NCBI GenBank assembly: GCA_947488175.1
Contig: CANKYO010000001.1
Span: forward strand, 62,001-126,000
Reading direction: 5' to 3'
Source of the DNA: an uncultured Paracoccaceae bacterium
GTDB lineage: Bacteria > Pseudomonadota > Alphaproteobacteria > Rhodobacterales > Rhodobacteraceae
Length of the DNA stretch: 64,000 nt
The translations under genes and the position numbers were made by a program. The notes under the pieces were generated by a model. The model ran no database searches. It was not told where the DNA came from and saw nothing but the letters and a program-made list of their open reading frames with translations. Below, piece by piece: positions 51,311-60,365 of the stretch. Position 1 is the stretch's first letter. Every line of letters starts with the position of its first letter.

Positions 51311-52978
51311 TCAGCTGGCTCGTGTTGAAAGGTGAGAGGGAAGCCACCCGACGACAACCTGGCTCGTCGTGTCATCCCAGAAAAAGTAGAGGCGGAAGCA
51401 ATAGCGGGGTTCGCGGCTGTTGCCCTTTTTCAAGTGCCGGTCCAGTTCGACGCGCCGGTGGCCCATCCTGATGAAATACGTGTCGCCCTGTTCCCCGGCG
51501 CGGTTTCCGGAGAACGACTGCTGCTCTTCAATGCCGAGTTCCTGGCAACGCTGATCGAATGCCTGCTTAAGTTCCGCCCCACCTTGGCGGCGCATAGGAA
51601 CGTAGTGATCACGTAGCAGCAGGAGGGCGTGGTAGATGACCGAAACGTCTTCATATTCCGAGTCCTTCGCACCCCGTAGCGCACGGTTGTGAAGTTCAAC
51701 ATTTCCCGCCAAATGCGTTGCGGCCCATTGTTCCAGTTCATCAAGGTCATTTGGGATCGGTACATCCGTCGAATCGCCACCGGCGGCTTCAAGCGATCGG
51801 AGCCGCTGCTGAAGATGATAGAGCGTGCCCTGCAGTCGCAGAACTTCTGCTACAGCGGCTTCGCGTTCAGCTTCGGCAACTTCCAGAAGCTCACCACTTT
51901 CCTGTCCCTGCGACGCTAAATCACGCTTGAGTTGCGCGATTTCATCTTCGGCGAGGGCAAGAAGCTCATCATTCGAAGATCCCGACTGCTTGGCGATCCG
52001 CCGCCGGAGTTCTGCCGCCGTTCGTTTTGCTTCTGCGAAACTTGGCAACCGTTTGAGAGCATCTGGCCCCTCAACCGTGCGCCTCAGGACTTCCGATGAA
52101 ATGAAACGGCGATACGCATCGAGGCCTCCGTCCCAATTTCTAATTCGCTCAGCGAGGCCGAGCGGGTGTGCGAAAGGCGCTTCGGTATCCGGATCAAATC
52201 CCGGTCGATATGTCCGAACAGCTTGGTTGAAAACCGAAAATTCGCGTCCAACACGGTCGCTAAGCTTAAACGCCGCTTGCCCCGAGATCACTACGACATG
52301 AGCAGCCCCCGCGAGATCACGCGCGAGTCGGTCGCTGGAGATCAATTCGTCAGACAAGTCATTTGAGTCTTCCGGGAGCGACAGGACGATAACATCTGCG
52401 GTTCTATTGTCCGAGCGCAGAAGATCGATCAGTTGGTCAACTTCGTCTTCTGTATCGATTATCCAGGGCGAAAGTGTCACCTTGCGACCGTCCATCCGTA
52501 CGTCACAAGAAGCGATCACATCACGGGCAAAGGTCGGTATCGAACGGTCATATTCGGGATTCTCACCCCTGGCTATGCACTGCAGTCGAAGGCCGAACAG
52601 CACGGGTCCGTCTTCGTTCTGCTCGGCTAGAGCGGTCTCTATTACCCAAGACCGGCTCGCAACTGTTCGATCATCATCATCGAAACGAAGCGTCCAGTAG
52701 CGAGGGCTGTCGATTGCTATCCCCTCGATGCGTCGCGCTCCGACATCATCGGTCGAGAAAGATTTACCTCCCAACGCTTCACGCGGAAGTGCGCCTCCTG
52801 CACGGCGTTCCGCGAACTTGAGAATCTCACGGCGTGCTATCTCAAACGCACCATGTTTTTCAGAGCCATGCAGGGACAGATGAATTTGGGAAACCGGTTC
52901 GACGGCTGCACGACGGCTCCGCGCTATCGGTAGGACAGGAGCCAATGCCTCGCTCATTGCGGTACCGCGATCACTCAT
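51311..52978 (-). CDS. Unrecognised coiled-coil protein of the defence-like operon
   Basis: A 555-residue protein I do not recognise. Residues 1-310 are globular, with VIVLSLPEDSNDLSDELISSDRLARDLAGAAHVVVIS and a following FKLSDRVGREFSVFNQAVRTYRPGFDP. Residues about 315-405 are a charged coiled coil (ELRRRIAK, LALAEDEIAQLKRDLASQ, EREAAVAEVLRLQGTL, LQQRLRSLEA). A compact basic C-terminal domain (about 495-555) has RMGHRRVELDRHLKKGNS and RLYFFWDDTTSQVVVGWLPSHL, a beta-rich pattern like small toxin or nuclease-associated folds. The start is ATGA on the helicase stop. Position between helicase and methylase marks it as a system component, perhaps a sensor or effector. Confidence 0.8.
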   Translation of the reverse strand: MSDRGTAMSEALAPVLPIARSRRAAVEPVSQIHLSLHGSEKHGAFEIARREILKFAERRAGGALPREALGGKSFSTDDVGARRIEGIAIDSPRYWTLRFDDDDRTVASRSWVIETALAEQNEDGPVLFGLRLQCIARGENPEYDRSIPTFARDVIASCDVRMDGRKVTLSPWIIDTEDEVDQLIDLLRSDNRTADVIVLSLPEDSNDLSDELISSDRLARDLAGAAHVVVISGQAAFKLSDRVGREFSVFNQAVRTYRPGFDPDTEAPFAHPLGLAERIRNWDGGLDAYRRFISSEVLRRTVEGPDALKRLPSFAEAKRTAAELRRRIAKQSGSSNDELLALAEDEIAQLKRDLASQGQESGELLEVAEAEREAAVAEVLRLQGTLYHLQQRLRSLEAAGGDSTDVPIPNDLDELEQWAATHLAGNVELHNRALRGAKDSEYEDVSVIYHALLLLRDHYVPMRRQGGAELKQAFDQRCQELGIEEQQSFSGNRAGEQGDTYFIRMGHRRVELDRHLKKGNSREPRYCFRLYFFWDDTTSQVVVGWLPSHLSTRAS

Positions 52979-55900
52979 CGTGGCACCTCCGCTCGCTCAA
53001 GCAGGCTTTTGATGTTCACTTGGATGGCAGTCACGCCGAACTCTGGTTCCTGCGAAAACGGCCTGCGCACATAGCGCGGTTCCTGGACGTAGCCATTTCC
53101 GACCTGAACGATCGCGAGGATGAACTTGTCAGGCTCGTGCAGGGAGGTGATGACTTCCTGCCGCGTGATCATAACCGTCTCAGCGCCATCGATCCGCCCC
53201 TTCACTTCGATAAAGCGAAGGTGGTCTGCCTTGGGATCGTATGAAGCGATGTCGTAGCCGACCTTCTGGGCGGACACATCCGTCGGCGTGTTACCGAGCG
53301 CCGTTTCGGCTTCGATAACGGCAGCCATGGCGGCGAGTTCGATCTCACGGCGAGCGACGGGATCCTCTGAAAACCCATTTGCCCTGGCACCAGCCATTTC
53401 AGGAGTGGGGCCGAGCGATCGGAGCAATCCGTGGGGAATGACCACCATTCCGCCGCGCACGCGCGGAGGCTGGGCCGAGATGAACCTCTCTTGTTCAAGG
53501 ACTTCCATCCGACGTTTCAAACGCTCGGCCAGATCTTCTGCGCGACGCTGAGCGTTTTGCCAGTTCAGACGGGTTTTCTTTCCGGCACGCTCTTCCTCTT
53601 TCAATTGGAATGCCCGGGAATCCCAGTAGTTGATTTCTTTCTTGAGGCGCGCCCGCACTTCCTGTTCAACTTTGTCGATCTCGGGTAGACGGCGCGCTTT
53701 GACCTCAGACACATGCCGTCGGGCCAGCTCTACCGTTGCAAAACGAACGGCAGTCTTCTCTAGGTCGTTCCGCAACCAATCCTCATTCAACAAGCTCTGC
53801 GCCAAGGTGACCTCCGCCTGTTCGGCGGGACGCAAGTTCAGGTGCGGGGCGATGCCTGCATTGGTCGCTTCGCCCTTACTATCGATAGTCGCGAACTGAA
53901 GCCGCTCTGAAATAATGTGAGACTTGCCCGTCGCCGTGGGGCGCCCGTCCTGAACGCTATGCTCAAGTAGAAAAAGGGCCCGTAGGTCTTTGCTGGGGTC
54001 CGTATCGTCGACCAGTATGGCTCCGCGCTTCATCAGATGATCGTACTTCTCGCGGATAAGGCTTATAACGGACTCGAGGAGCGGGTGCCCGGGGCACACA
54101 AATGCGGCGACAGGCTGCTGATGGATCTTGCTCTTCTCGAAGCAGATGCGCTCGTATTTCTTCTGGATTGGCGCGCCCGATCCAATCTGGCGGTCTCTCT
54201 CCCGTATGCTCATCGGAACGTGCGTGATTTCCCAGCGACCTTCCTCGCGGCGCTTGATCTGCCCGCCAAGCTGCTTGAACGCTTCGACAAAGAAGCTTTG
54301 CACGTGATGCGGTTGAAGCCTTTGCGCTTCCGCCCGCTCCATCTCAATGCGGAGCTCGTGAACCCTTGCCTGGGGCATGGAGTCATTTGTTAGTGCCCGG
54401 CGCTCAAGGAGCTCCAATAAGTGGTGTTGGTCGACGGCTCCGTCGACGACATTGAAGAGCCTCGCTTTAACGTCTTCCTGCTCGCCGTATTGGATCGCTT
54501 CAAAAAGCAGATCCCTGAGAGCTGTTCCTTCGAACAGTTCGCCAAGGACATCGTAGACGCGACCGCCAAGAGCTTCGCGCGCTGCCTCCAGCTTCTCGAG
54601 CAGACGGGCATAAACTTCACCCTCTCGGGTGTCGGCTGCGACGAGATTCCAAAGATGGCAGACTTCAGTCTGACCGATGCGATGAATTCGACCGAAGCGT
54701 TGCTCAATCTTGTTCGGGTTCCATGGCAAGTCATAGTTGACCATGAGGTGTCCGCGTTGAAGGTTCACACCTTCGCCTGCGGCGTCGTTGGCGATCAGCA
54801 CCAGCATGTCACGATCTTGCATGAACCGCTCGACCACTTTCCGACGCTCCTCGCGCGTCACGCCTCCGTGAATGACCTCGACGGCTTCCGGCTTGCCAAG
54901 CCTGGCGCGTACTTTTTCCACCAAATAGTGGAGAGTGTCCTTAGGCTCGGTAAAGATGATCAGCTTTCGACGGTTTCCATCTGGGTCCATCATCAGATCG
55001 TCATCGAGGATCCTGTCGAGTTGCGTCCATTTTGTATCCTTTCCGGACCGTAGGACACCGAGGGCCATAGCCTCGAGCCCCTGGAGGGTCTCGACCTCGA
55101 TTTCAAGCTGTTCCACCGTCTCGGCGGTTGTTGCACCTGTCGAGATCAGGTCCTCGAGATCGTCAACCTCGTCCTGTCCGAGCTCCTCAATATTTTTCAG
55201 GACTTCATCGGCGACGTCGGCTGAATGGACAGCTGATTTTATGCCTTTACGAGCAACTCGGGCCTCAGAGAGTTCCGCTTCAAGACGTTCGCGCCGCCTC
55301 TTCAGTGACTCGTAAATCGCCGCCGGTGAGGAGGCCAAGCGACGCTGCAGGATTTGAAGGGCGAAGCCAACATTGTTGCGCTTCTTTCCATCTTGATCCG
55401 CGAACCTCTGGACACGATTCATCTCAGTCCGGACATACTCTGTCACGGCGCGATAGAGACCAGCTTCTTCGGGAGACAGCTCGTACTTGACGGTGTAAGC
55501 CCGTCGCTCAGGGAAGAGAGGTCGGCCGTCGAACCTCAGAAGTTCTTCTTTGGTCAGGCGACGCATCATGTCACCGCTGTCCGCATAATGGACACCATCG
55601 CGGAAACGGCCTTCGAAGCGGTCACCATCCAGAAGGGCCATGAACAGCTGGAAGTCTTCTTCCTTGCCGTTATGTGGCGTGGCGGACATCAGAAGTAGAT
55701 GGCGGCATACCTGGCCTAGCAGCTGGCCGAGCTGATATCTTTTTGTATATTTCACATCCCCGCCAAAAAAGCTGGCGGACATGCGATGCGCCTCATCGCA
55801 AATGATAAGGTCCCACTCGTTAGAAGACTGGAGCTTATGCTGCAAATCCTCGTTCCTGGCCAATACGTCCAGGCGCGCGATGAGACGGTTGCGATCGTTG

Positions 55901-56484
55901 AACACGTTTCCTGACCGGGACGTTTCGATCATGTCCCTAGAGAGAATGTCGAATTCCAGGGAGAACTTTTCACCGAGTTCGTCCTGCCACTGTTCGACAA
56001 TGCTGCCTGGCGCAACAATGAGGCAACGCTCTAGATCGCTTCGTGCAATGAGTTCCTTGATCAGTAGGCCCGCCATGATGGTTTTGCCAGCGCCGGGATC
56101 GTCGGCCAAAAGAAACCGAAGCGGTTGGCGAGGAAGCATCTCGCCATAGACAGCCGAGATTTGATGTGGAAGGGGGTCTACAAGGCTCGTATGGATGGCC
56201 AGATAGGGGTCGAAATAGTGCGCCAGCTTGATCCGGTTTGCTTCTGTCACCAAGCGTAGCAAAGACCCGTCAGCATCAAAGGACCAAGCGCGACCTCGCT
56301 GCTTAACGTTTAACCGATGTTCATCGTCTCGATAGAGCGTGGTTTCTGAAACCGAACCACCCGGTATCCTATATACTAGGTTCAGCGCCTGATCGCCGAT
56401 CCAATCGACGGACACGACTTCGACCGACTGGTTCGGGACGACACCAGCGACGTTGGCTCCATTCTTGATGTCCTCAAGTTTCAA
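52975..56484 (-). CDS. SNF2-type helicase with DUF3883-like C-terminus
   Basis: A 1169-residue superfamily II ATPase, first gene of the defence-like operon. Walker A DPGAGKT is at 129-135 and the DEAH box (ICDEAHRM) at 230-233; the second RecA domain has VIHGGVTREERRKVVERFMQD, ANDAAGEGVNLQ and WNPNKIEQRFGRIHRIGQ. The C-terminal end (about 1060-1160) has a DUF3883-like pattern, IASYDPKADHLRFIEVKGRID, which resembles a nuclease-type fold (D, then ExK) common in DISARM-like and related helicases. The start is TTG at 56484 with GGGAGG upstream. It overlaps the next gene by 4 bases. Confidence 0.93.
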   Translation of the reverse strand: MKLEDIKNGANVAGVVPNQSVEVVSVDWIGDQALNLVYRIPGGSVSETTLYRDDEHRLNVKQRGRAWSFDADGSLLRLVTEANRIKLAHYFDPYLAIHTSLVDPLPHQISAVYGEMLPRQPLRFLLADDPGAGKTIMAGLLIKELIARSDLERCLIVAPGSIVEQWQDELGEKFSLEFDILSRDMIETSRSGNVFNDRNRLIARLDVLARNEDLQHKLQSSNEWDLIICDEAHRMSASFFGGDVKYTKRYQLGQLLGQVCRHLLLMSATPHNGKEEDFQLFMALLDGDRFEGRFRDGVHYADSGDMMRRLTKEELLRFDGRPLFPERRAYTVKYELSPEEAGLYRAVTEYVRTEMNRVQRFADQDGKKRNNVGFALQILQRRLASSPAAIYESLKRRRERLEAELSEARVARKGIKSAVHSADVADEVLKNIEELGQDEVDDLEDLISTGATTAETVEQLEIEVETLQGLEAMALGVLRSGKDTKWTQLDRILDDDLMMDPDGNRRKLIIFTEPKDTLHYLVEKVRARLGKPEAVEVIHGGVTREERRKVVERFMQDRDMLVLIANDAAGEGVNLQRGHLMVNYDLPWNPNKIEQRFGRIHRIGQTEVCHLWNLVAADTREGEVYARLLEKLEAAREALGGRVYDVLGELFEGTALRDLLFEAIQYGEQEDVKARLFNVVDGAVDQHHLLELLERRALTNDSMPQARVHELRIEMERAEAQRLQPHHVQSFFVEAFKQLGGQIKRREEGRWEITHVPMSIRERDRQIGSGAPIQKKYERICFEKSKIHQQPVAAFVCPGHPLLESVISLIREKYDHLMKRGAILVDDTDPSKDLRALFLLEHSVQDGRPTATGKSHIISERLQFATIDSKGEATNAGIAPHLNLRPAEQAEVTLAQSLLNEDWLRNDLEKTAVRFATVELARRHVSEVKARRLPEIDKVEQEVRARLKKEINYWDSRAFQLKEEERAGKKTRLNWQNAQRRAEDLAERLKRRMEVLEQERFISAQPPRVRGGMVVIPHGLLRSLGPTPEMAGARANGFSEDPVARREIELAAMAAVIEAETALGNTPTDVSAQKVGYDIASYDPKADHLRFIEVKGRIDGAETVMITRQEVITSLHEPDKFILAIVQVGNGYVQEPRYVRRPFSQEPEFGVTAIQVNIKSLLERAEVPR

Positions 56485-57271
56485 ACGATCCTCCCCAATC
56501 TTCGTATCTTTCTTAAGGCCGAAAACATGGAAAGGCCAATTGCTAACGGGCGATTCGTATAGAAATAGAAGACAATAACCGTATTGAAATCTTCTGCATT
56601 TTCCGTAATTGACTGTTTGTTCTTGCCGCAGCGCAGCATCTTATTGGTGAACTCGAAGTTTCCTCTGGGCCGTAGGCATGCGGTCCAAAGGCACATTCTT
56701 GTTGGATGCTGTACCTAAAATGACATGCGGAAATGACACAACTACTACTCCGCAAGTCGCAACGACGTCAGGCAACTTATGAGATACATCCCATATGGTG
56801 GCCAGATGGCCCAGTGGTTCTGGACCGACTTTCATGACCAGAAGTGAGAAATCGATGGTCTCAGCGTCGGCGCGTTGGGCGAACTCATCGTTTGGCCACT
56901 ACGGATCGCGTTCCACCCCAGAATGGGAGAACATCGAATTCTCCAAAGTCTCAGGGCTATGACGTGACGGTCCACGCGGGCTGACCTGAACGACAGAAGC
57001 TATTACTAGTCGGGCTCGTATCCTTCCAATGGTTACTTCGGCGGGGCTTACTTGCGTAGTTCGGTTGTTCTACCAACGTACGGGTCGGGTAGTATGCTCC
57101 CAAATCCTCTTTTTGCCAGCGGCATGCGCAGCTGTACCTAATGTGCCTTGGCGCGAACTCAATCGCTTTGCCTTGTCTGATTCAAAGGAAACCAATGTCA
57201 TTGATTTAGGCGGGTCTTTAGGCGGGTAAAACAATCAAATCCATGAAATCTTATTATGAAACAATATCATA
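56485..57271. other. Gene-poor stretch between the defence-like operon and tRNA-Ser(GGA)
   Basis: This 787-base gap must hold the promoter of the operon. On minus, one frame stays open from about 57000 to a stop at 56641 except for a single TAG at 56901-56899. Its last 64 codons include EPLGHLATIWDVSHKLPD; I cannot assign it, and it may be a decayed gene. The tandem repeat at 57208-57226 is listed separately. No integrase or insertion sequence was recognised. Confidence 0.4.
57208..57226 (-). repeat. Tandem CCCGCCT pair downstream of tRNA-Ser(GGA)
   Basis: On minus, CCCGCCT at 57226-57220 and 57214-57208, with AAAGA between (12-base period). The first copy starts exactly 46 bases after the tRNA end, as at the other tRNA-Ser. 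The bases around it are also alike in both places (TTTTA before, AATCAATG after, compared with TTATA and AACTATTG). Confidence 0.6.
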
Positions 57272-57361
57272 TGGCGGACAGACAGGGATTCGAACCCTGG
57301 AGACGGTCTCCCGCCTACACACTTTCCAGGCGTGCGCCTTCGACCACTCGGCCACCTGTCC
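57272..57361 (-). tRNA. tRNA-Ser(GGA)
   Basis: A 90-base class II tRNA with encoded CCA. The acceptor stem GGACAGG pairs with CTGTCC plus a G-T pair. The anticodon loop is CTGGAAA (anticodon GGA, reads UCC and UCU), a long variable arm is present, and the T-loop is GGTTCGAATCC. It points toward the other tRNA-Ser gene, so the two 3' ends face each other. Confidence 0.97.
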
Positions 57362-57370
57362 GTGGCGTGC

Positions 57371-57400
57371 GGTTTAGCCTCAACCGCCACCCTTTTGCAA
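57371..57400 (-). promoter_or_regulatory. Candidate promoter of tRNA-Ser(GGA)
   Basis: On minus, TTGCAA (57400-57395) and TAAACC (57376-57371) are 18 bases apart, ending 9 bases before the mature tRNA. The match is moderate. Confidence 0.4.
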
Positions 57401-57489
57401 GACCCCCGCACATATGTTTGTGACCGGCGTTTACTCTGTGGCAAACCACGCCCTATAACCGAGGGATGACAGGAAACGAGTAAGCCCAG

Positions 57490-58635
57490 ATGTTGCACGA
57501 CCCACCCAAGACCGGCCCGACGGACAAGCGGTACGACGCAACCCGCCTGCAGACCGGTGCGCTGGTGATCATTGCATTTGCGGTCGTGCTGTTCCTGCTG
57601 GTGCAGGCCCGGTTCATCCTGATTTCGCTGGCCACCGCGATTATCCTCTTCAGCCTGACCAGCGATGTGATCAATTCCATCGCAAGGCTGCGGATCGGGC
57701 CATTCCGGATCCCCAACGTGCTGGCCAGTATCGCCGCCATGGTGCTGATCGCCACAGCACTGATTTCGCTGACCTCGATCCTCCTGGCACAGGTCAACAC
57801 TGTGCTGGTCACCACCCTGTCCTATACCGAACGCGCCCCATCTGCGGTGGCGTCCCTGTTCAGCTGGCTGGGCGAAGATAGCCAGTTGGCGATTCAGAAT
57901 GCCCTGCGATCCATCGATGTTTCAAGCTCTCTGCGCACTGCCGCCAGTCAGGCCAGCGGGATGACGCAGGCGACCGTTCTGGTCATCCTCTTTGTCGGCT
58001 TCCTGTTCGCGGAACGCATCTGGTTCCAGACCAAGCTGCACAATTTCGTTGGGGATCAGGCGCAGGCCGAACGGGTCGGTAAGATCATCCAGTCAATCAT
58101 CCATCGGGTGAACTACTACCTGCTAGTCAAGACCGTCATCAGCGCCATCACCGGCGCCATGATCTATGTGCTGGCGAGCGCTTTCGGGCTGGAACTGGCC
58201 GTGTCCATCGGGATTATCACCTTTGTTCTGAATTTCATCCCCAATATCGGGTCGATTGTGGCGACCGCGCTGATCGCGCTGATTGCCCATGTCCAACTGG
58301 GCGACCCGACCATCACGCTTGCCATTTTTGCCAGCGCCGGGGTGATCCAATTTGTCAATGGCAGTATCATCGACCCCATGCTGATGGGGCGTGCCCTGCG
58401 CCTGTCATCCTTCGGGATTATCCTGTCGTTGGCGTTCTGGGGGGCGGTCTGGGGCATCCCGGGTATGTTCCTGTCGGTGCCCATCATGGTGATGCTTCTG
58501 GTTGTGTGCAGCCATGTGCCGGACCTGCGCCCCTTTGCTATTCTGCTATCCCGCGAAGGCTTGCCCGAATCGGAAAAGATGCTCGATCAGCCAATTGAAC
58601 GGGATTTGTTTGGTCAGGATGTCCGGCCAGACTAG
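57490..58635 (+). CDS. AI-2E family (PerM-like) transporter
   Basis: A 381-residue inner-membrane protein with about eight helices, of the AI-2E/PerM transporter family. Family marks are the N-terminal paired helices (LVIIAFAVVLFLLVQARFILISLATAIILFSL), the amphipathic soluble middle (RVGKIIQSIIHRVNYYLLVKTVISAITGAMIYVLASAFG) and the C-terminal IGSIVATALIALIAHVQLGDPTI then GIPGMFLSVPIMVMLLVV. The substrate is not known; members have been linked to autoinducer-2 export or ion exchange. The gene reads away from the tRNA-Ser and overlaps the convergent small membrane protein gene by 4 bases. Confidence 0.9.
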   Translation: MLHDPPKTGPTDKRYDATRLQTGALVIIAFAVVLFLLVQARFILISLATAIILFSLTSDVINSIARLRIGPFRIPNVLASIAAMVLIATALISLTSILLAQVNTVLVTTLSYTERAPSAVASLFSWLGEDSQLAIQNALRSIDVSSSLRTAASQASGMTQATVLVILFVGFLFAERIWFQTKLHNFVGDQAQAERVGKIIQSIIHRVNYYLLVKTVISAITGAMIYVLASAFGLELAVSIGIITFVLNFIPNIGSIVATALIALIAHVQLGDPTITLAIFASAGVIQFVNGSIIDPMLMGRALRLSSFGIILSLAFWGAVWGIPGMFLSVPIMVMLLVVCSHVPDLRPFAILLSREGLPESEKMLDQPIERDLFGQDVRPD

Positions 58636-58994
58636 CGGCTGCGCGCGATCAGAAACCCGATGGCCAGTACAAGTTCCAGCGCCGCTGCGGCGACGATCAT
58701 CGGTTGTGCCGTGCCGACCGAAAACTCATAAATCCCCGTGGCGGCAATGCCCGCCCACATCGCAGCCATACCATAGCAGATCGCATCCCGCGCAGCACCG
58801 GCACCGGTCCCCCGCCCCATCCAGAGCAACACAGCCAACCCCAGAAACATGGGCGAGGCACGACGACCCAGAAAATCAGCCCCGGCATCTGCCGTAACGC
58901 CATAAGACTGCACATAAAACCCGCTATTCAGCAGCAATAGCGGGAAAAGCGCGAGACACAGGATTGCCGAAACAATGCTGAAAATGCGAAACAC
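58632..58994 (-). CDS. Small four-helix membrane protein, function unknown
   Basis: A 120-residue protein with about four membrane helices: near 5-27 (FSIVSAILCLALFPLLLLNSGFYV), 48-62, 68-88 (AICYGMAAMWAGIAATGIYEF) and 96-116 (PMIVAAAALELVLAIGFLIA). I do not recognise the family; the pattern recalls DUF4345-type proteins but this is only an impression. It starts just 2 bases after the stop of the metallopeptidase gene in the same direction, so the two are probably cotranscribed. Confidence 0.65.
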   Translation of the reverse strand: MFRIFSIVSAILCLALFPLLLLNSGFYVQSYGVTADAGADFLGRRASPMFLGLAVLLWMGRGTGAGAARDAICYGMAAMWAGIAATGIYEFSVGTAQPMIVAAAALELVLAIGFLIARSR

Positions 58995-58996
58995 GC

Positions 58997-59644
58997 TCAG
59001 TTCTCCCGATCAGCCGCAGGCGGTTTGCCGGCAACCGGCTGGCGGGCGTAATAGGTCACGTCTTCGGTGAAATACTGATAGCTGTCCGCGTTATCGACAG
59101 CGCGGCGCGGGTTGCGGTCCGCCATTTCGGCGCATTCGCTGCGGGAATAGCAATAATCCTCGGTCCCTGCGATCCGGTTGAAATGCGTCAGCTCATGAAC
59201 CAGCGTGCCTTCGCGGGTCCCGTTATCGCTGCGCCGAGTTCCCGGCTCAAGGGCGGTCAGCGGGGGCAGGTTGAAAAACGGCGGGCACAGATACATCCGG
59301 TAAGGCTGGCCTGCATATACCCACGCATAGGTGCCCGCATCACAGCCCTCAACACCAACGGCATCGCATTGGGTGGTCACACCACCGCCCCGTATGGCCG
59401 AAACCACCGATTTCAGCGTCGCGCGCACGGCTTCCGCATTGCCTTGGGAATAGGGTCCGAACCAGCGCTCATATTCAGGGGTGTCACCCACCGTACTGGC
59501 CGCCTTCAGCGTCAAATCCTTGGCGTTGCGCATGGCATCGTTGATGATGCGCACCTCGTCCTTGTCGCAGCCCAGGTAGTTTTCAGCCCAAGCACCCGCG
59601 GCACCGAAAGTCAGCATAAAGCCAAGGATGATCGCGAACCTCAC
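58997..59644 (-). CDS. M35-like lysyl metallo-endopeptidase, secreted
   Basis: A 215-residue secreted zinc peptidase of the deuterolysin/lysine-specific endopeptidase type (aspzincin). The signal peptide is about residues 1-20 (FAIILGFMLTFGAAGAWA). The zinc motif HELTH is followed by GTEDYCYSR, the GTxDxxY aspzincin motif, and then NADSYQYFTEDV. The start is GTG at 59644 with GGAG upstream, directly after the alaX stop; a longer frame to 59743 lies inside alaX and is rejected. Cys pairs (about 4-8 are visible) fit an exported, disulfide-bonded enzyme. Such enzymes cut before or after Lys in other organisms; the target here is unknown. Confidence 0.8.
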   Translation of the reverse strand: MRFAIILGFMLTFGAAGAWAENYLGCDKDEVRIINDAMRNAKDLTLKAASTVGDTPEYERWFGPYSQGNAEAVRATLKSVVSAIRGGGVTTQCDAVGVEGCDAGTYAWVYAGQPYRMYLCPPFFNLPPLTALEPGTRRSDNGTREGTLVHELTHFNRIAGTEDYCYSRSECAEMADRNPRRAVDNADSYQYFTEDVTYYARQPVAGKPPAADREN

Positions 59645-59648
59645 ACCA

Positions 59649-60365
59649 CTACTCCAGATGCAGATAGACGCGCCTGTTCTGGCGGCCCTTCTTTTCGATC
59701 TTGCCCAATCGCACCTTACCGATCTCCTCGGTATTGGCGACATGGGTGCCGCCGCAAGGTTGCAGATCGGCGGTCTCAGGTCCGACCCCGATACGGATCA
59801 GGCGGATTTTGCCGGTGCCGCGCGGCGGTTGGACGGACATCGTCTTGACCAGATCCGGCTGGGCATCCAGTTCCGCATCGGTGATCCATTCAGCGGTCAC
59901 ATGCATGTTGCAGGCGATCAGGCGGTTCAGATCGTCCTCCAGTGCCGCCTTATCCTCCGGCGCATCCGGCATATCGAAATCCAGACGGCCCTTTTCGGCA
60001 GTGATGGCCCCGCCCGACACGGGCAAGGGGATGACAACTGACAACAGATGCAGCGCGGTGTGCACGCGCATATGCCGGTATCTGCGATCCCAGTTCAGCT
60101 TTTGTGTGACCACCTGCCCAACATCGGGCATCGGCGCAGGTTCGGCAGGCAGCAGAAGCATGTCATCCCCCTGCCCCTTCACGGTCGTCGCGATCTCCAT
60201 TCTGCGGCCCTGCCAGGACAATGTGCCGCTATCGCCCGGTTGGCCGCCCGAGGTGGGATAGAAAACGGTCTGGTCCAGCACGATCCCCCCTTCCGATGTG
60301 ATCGCTGTGACCGTCGCCGGTGCCTCGCGCAGATAGGCATCATCACGAAACAAAAGCGTACTCAT
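59649..60365 (-). CDS. Alanyl-tRNA editing protein AlaX
   Basis: AlaX proteins hydrolyse mischarged Ser- or Gly-tRNA(Ala). The 238-residue protein corresponds to the editing half of alanyl-tRNA synthetase, with the zinc/active-site motif HTALH (His102, His106) and CGGTHV (Cys204, His208), plus a short N-terminal beta-barrel (DQTVFYPTSGGQPGDSGTL). Length is that of AlaX-M. The start overlaps the stop of the mechanosensitive channel gene by 4 bases. It acts in the cytoplasm as a quality-control factor for translation. Confidence 0.93.
   Translation of the reverse strand: MSTLLFRDDAYLREAPATVTAITSEGGIVLDQTVFYPTSGGQPGDSGTLSWQGRRMEIATTVKGQGDDMLLLPAEPAPMPDVGQVVTQKLNWDRRYRHMRVHTALHLLSVVIPLPVSGGAITAEKGRLDFDMPDAPEDKAALEDDLNRLIACNMHVTAEWITDAELDAQPDLVKTMSVQPPRGTGKIRLIRIGVGPETADLQPCGGTHVANTEEIGKVRLGKIEKKGRQNRRVYLHLE

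Noticed and set aside
50099..51328. 409-codon plus frame rich in Arg, His and Pro
   Set aside because: It is a shadow of the methylase gene on the other strand; the composition is typical of antisense GC-rich frames.
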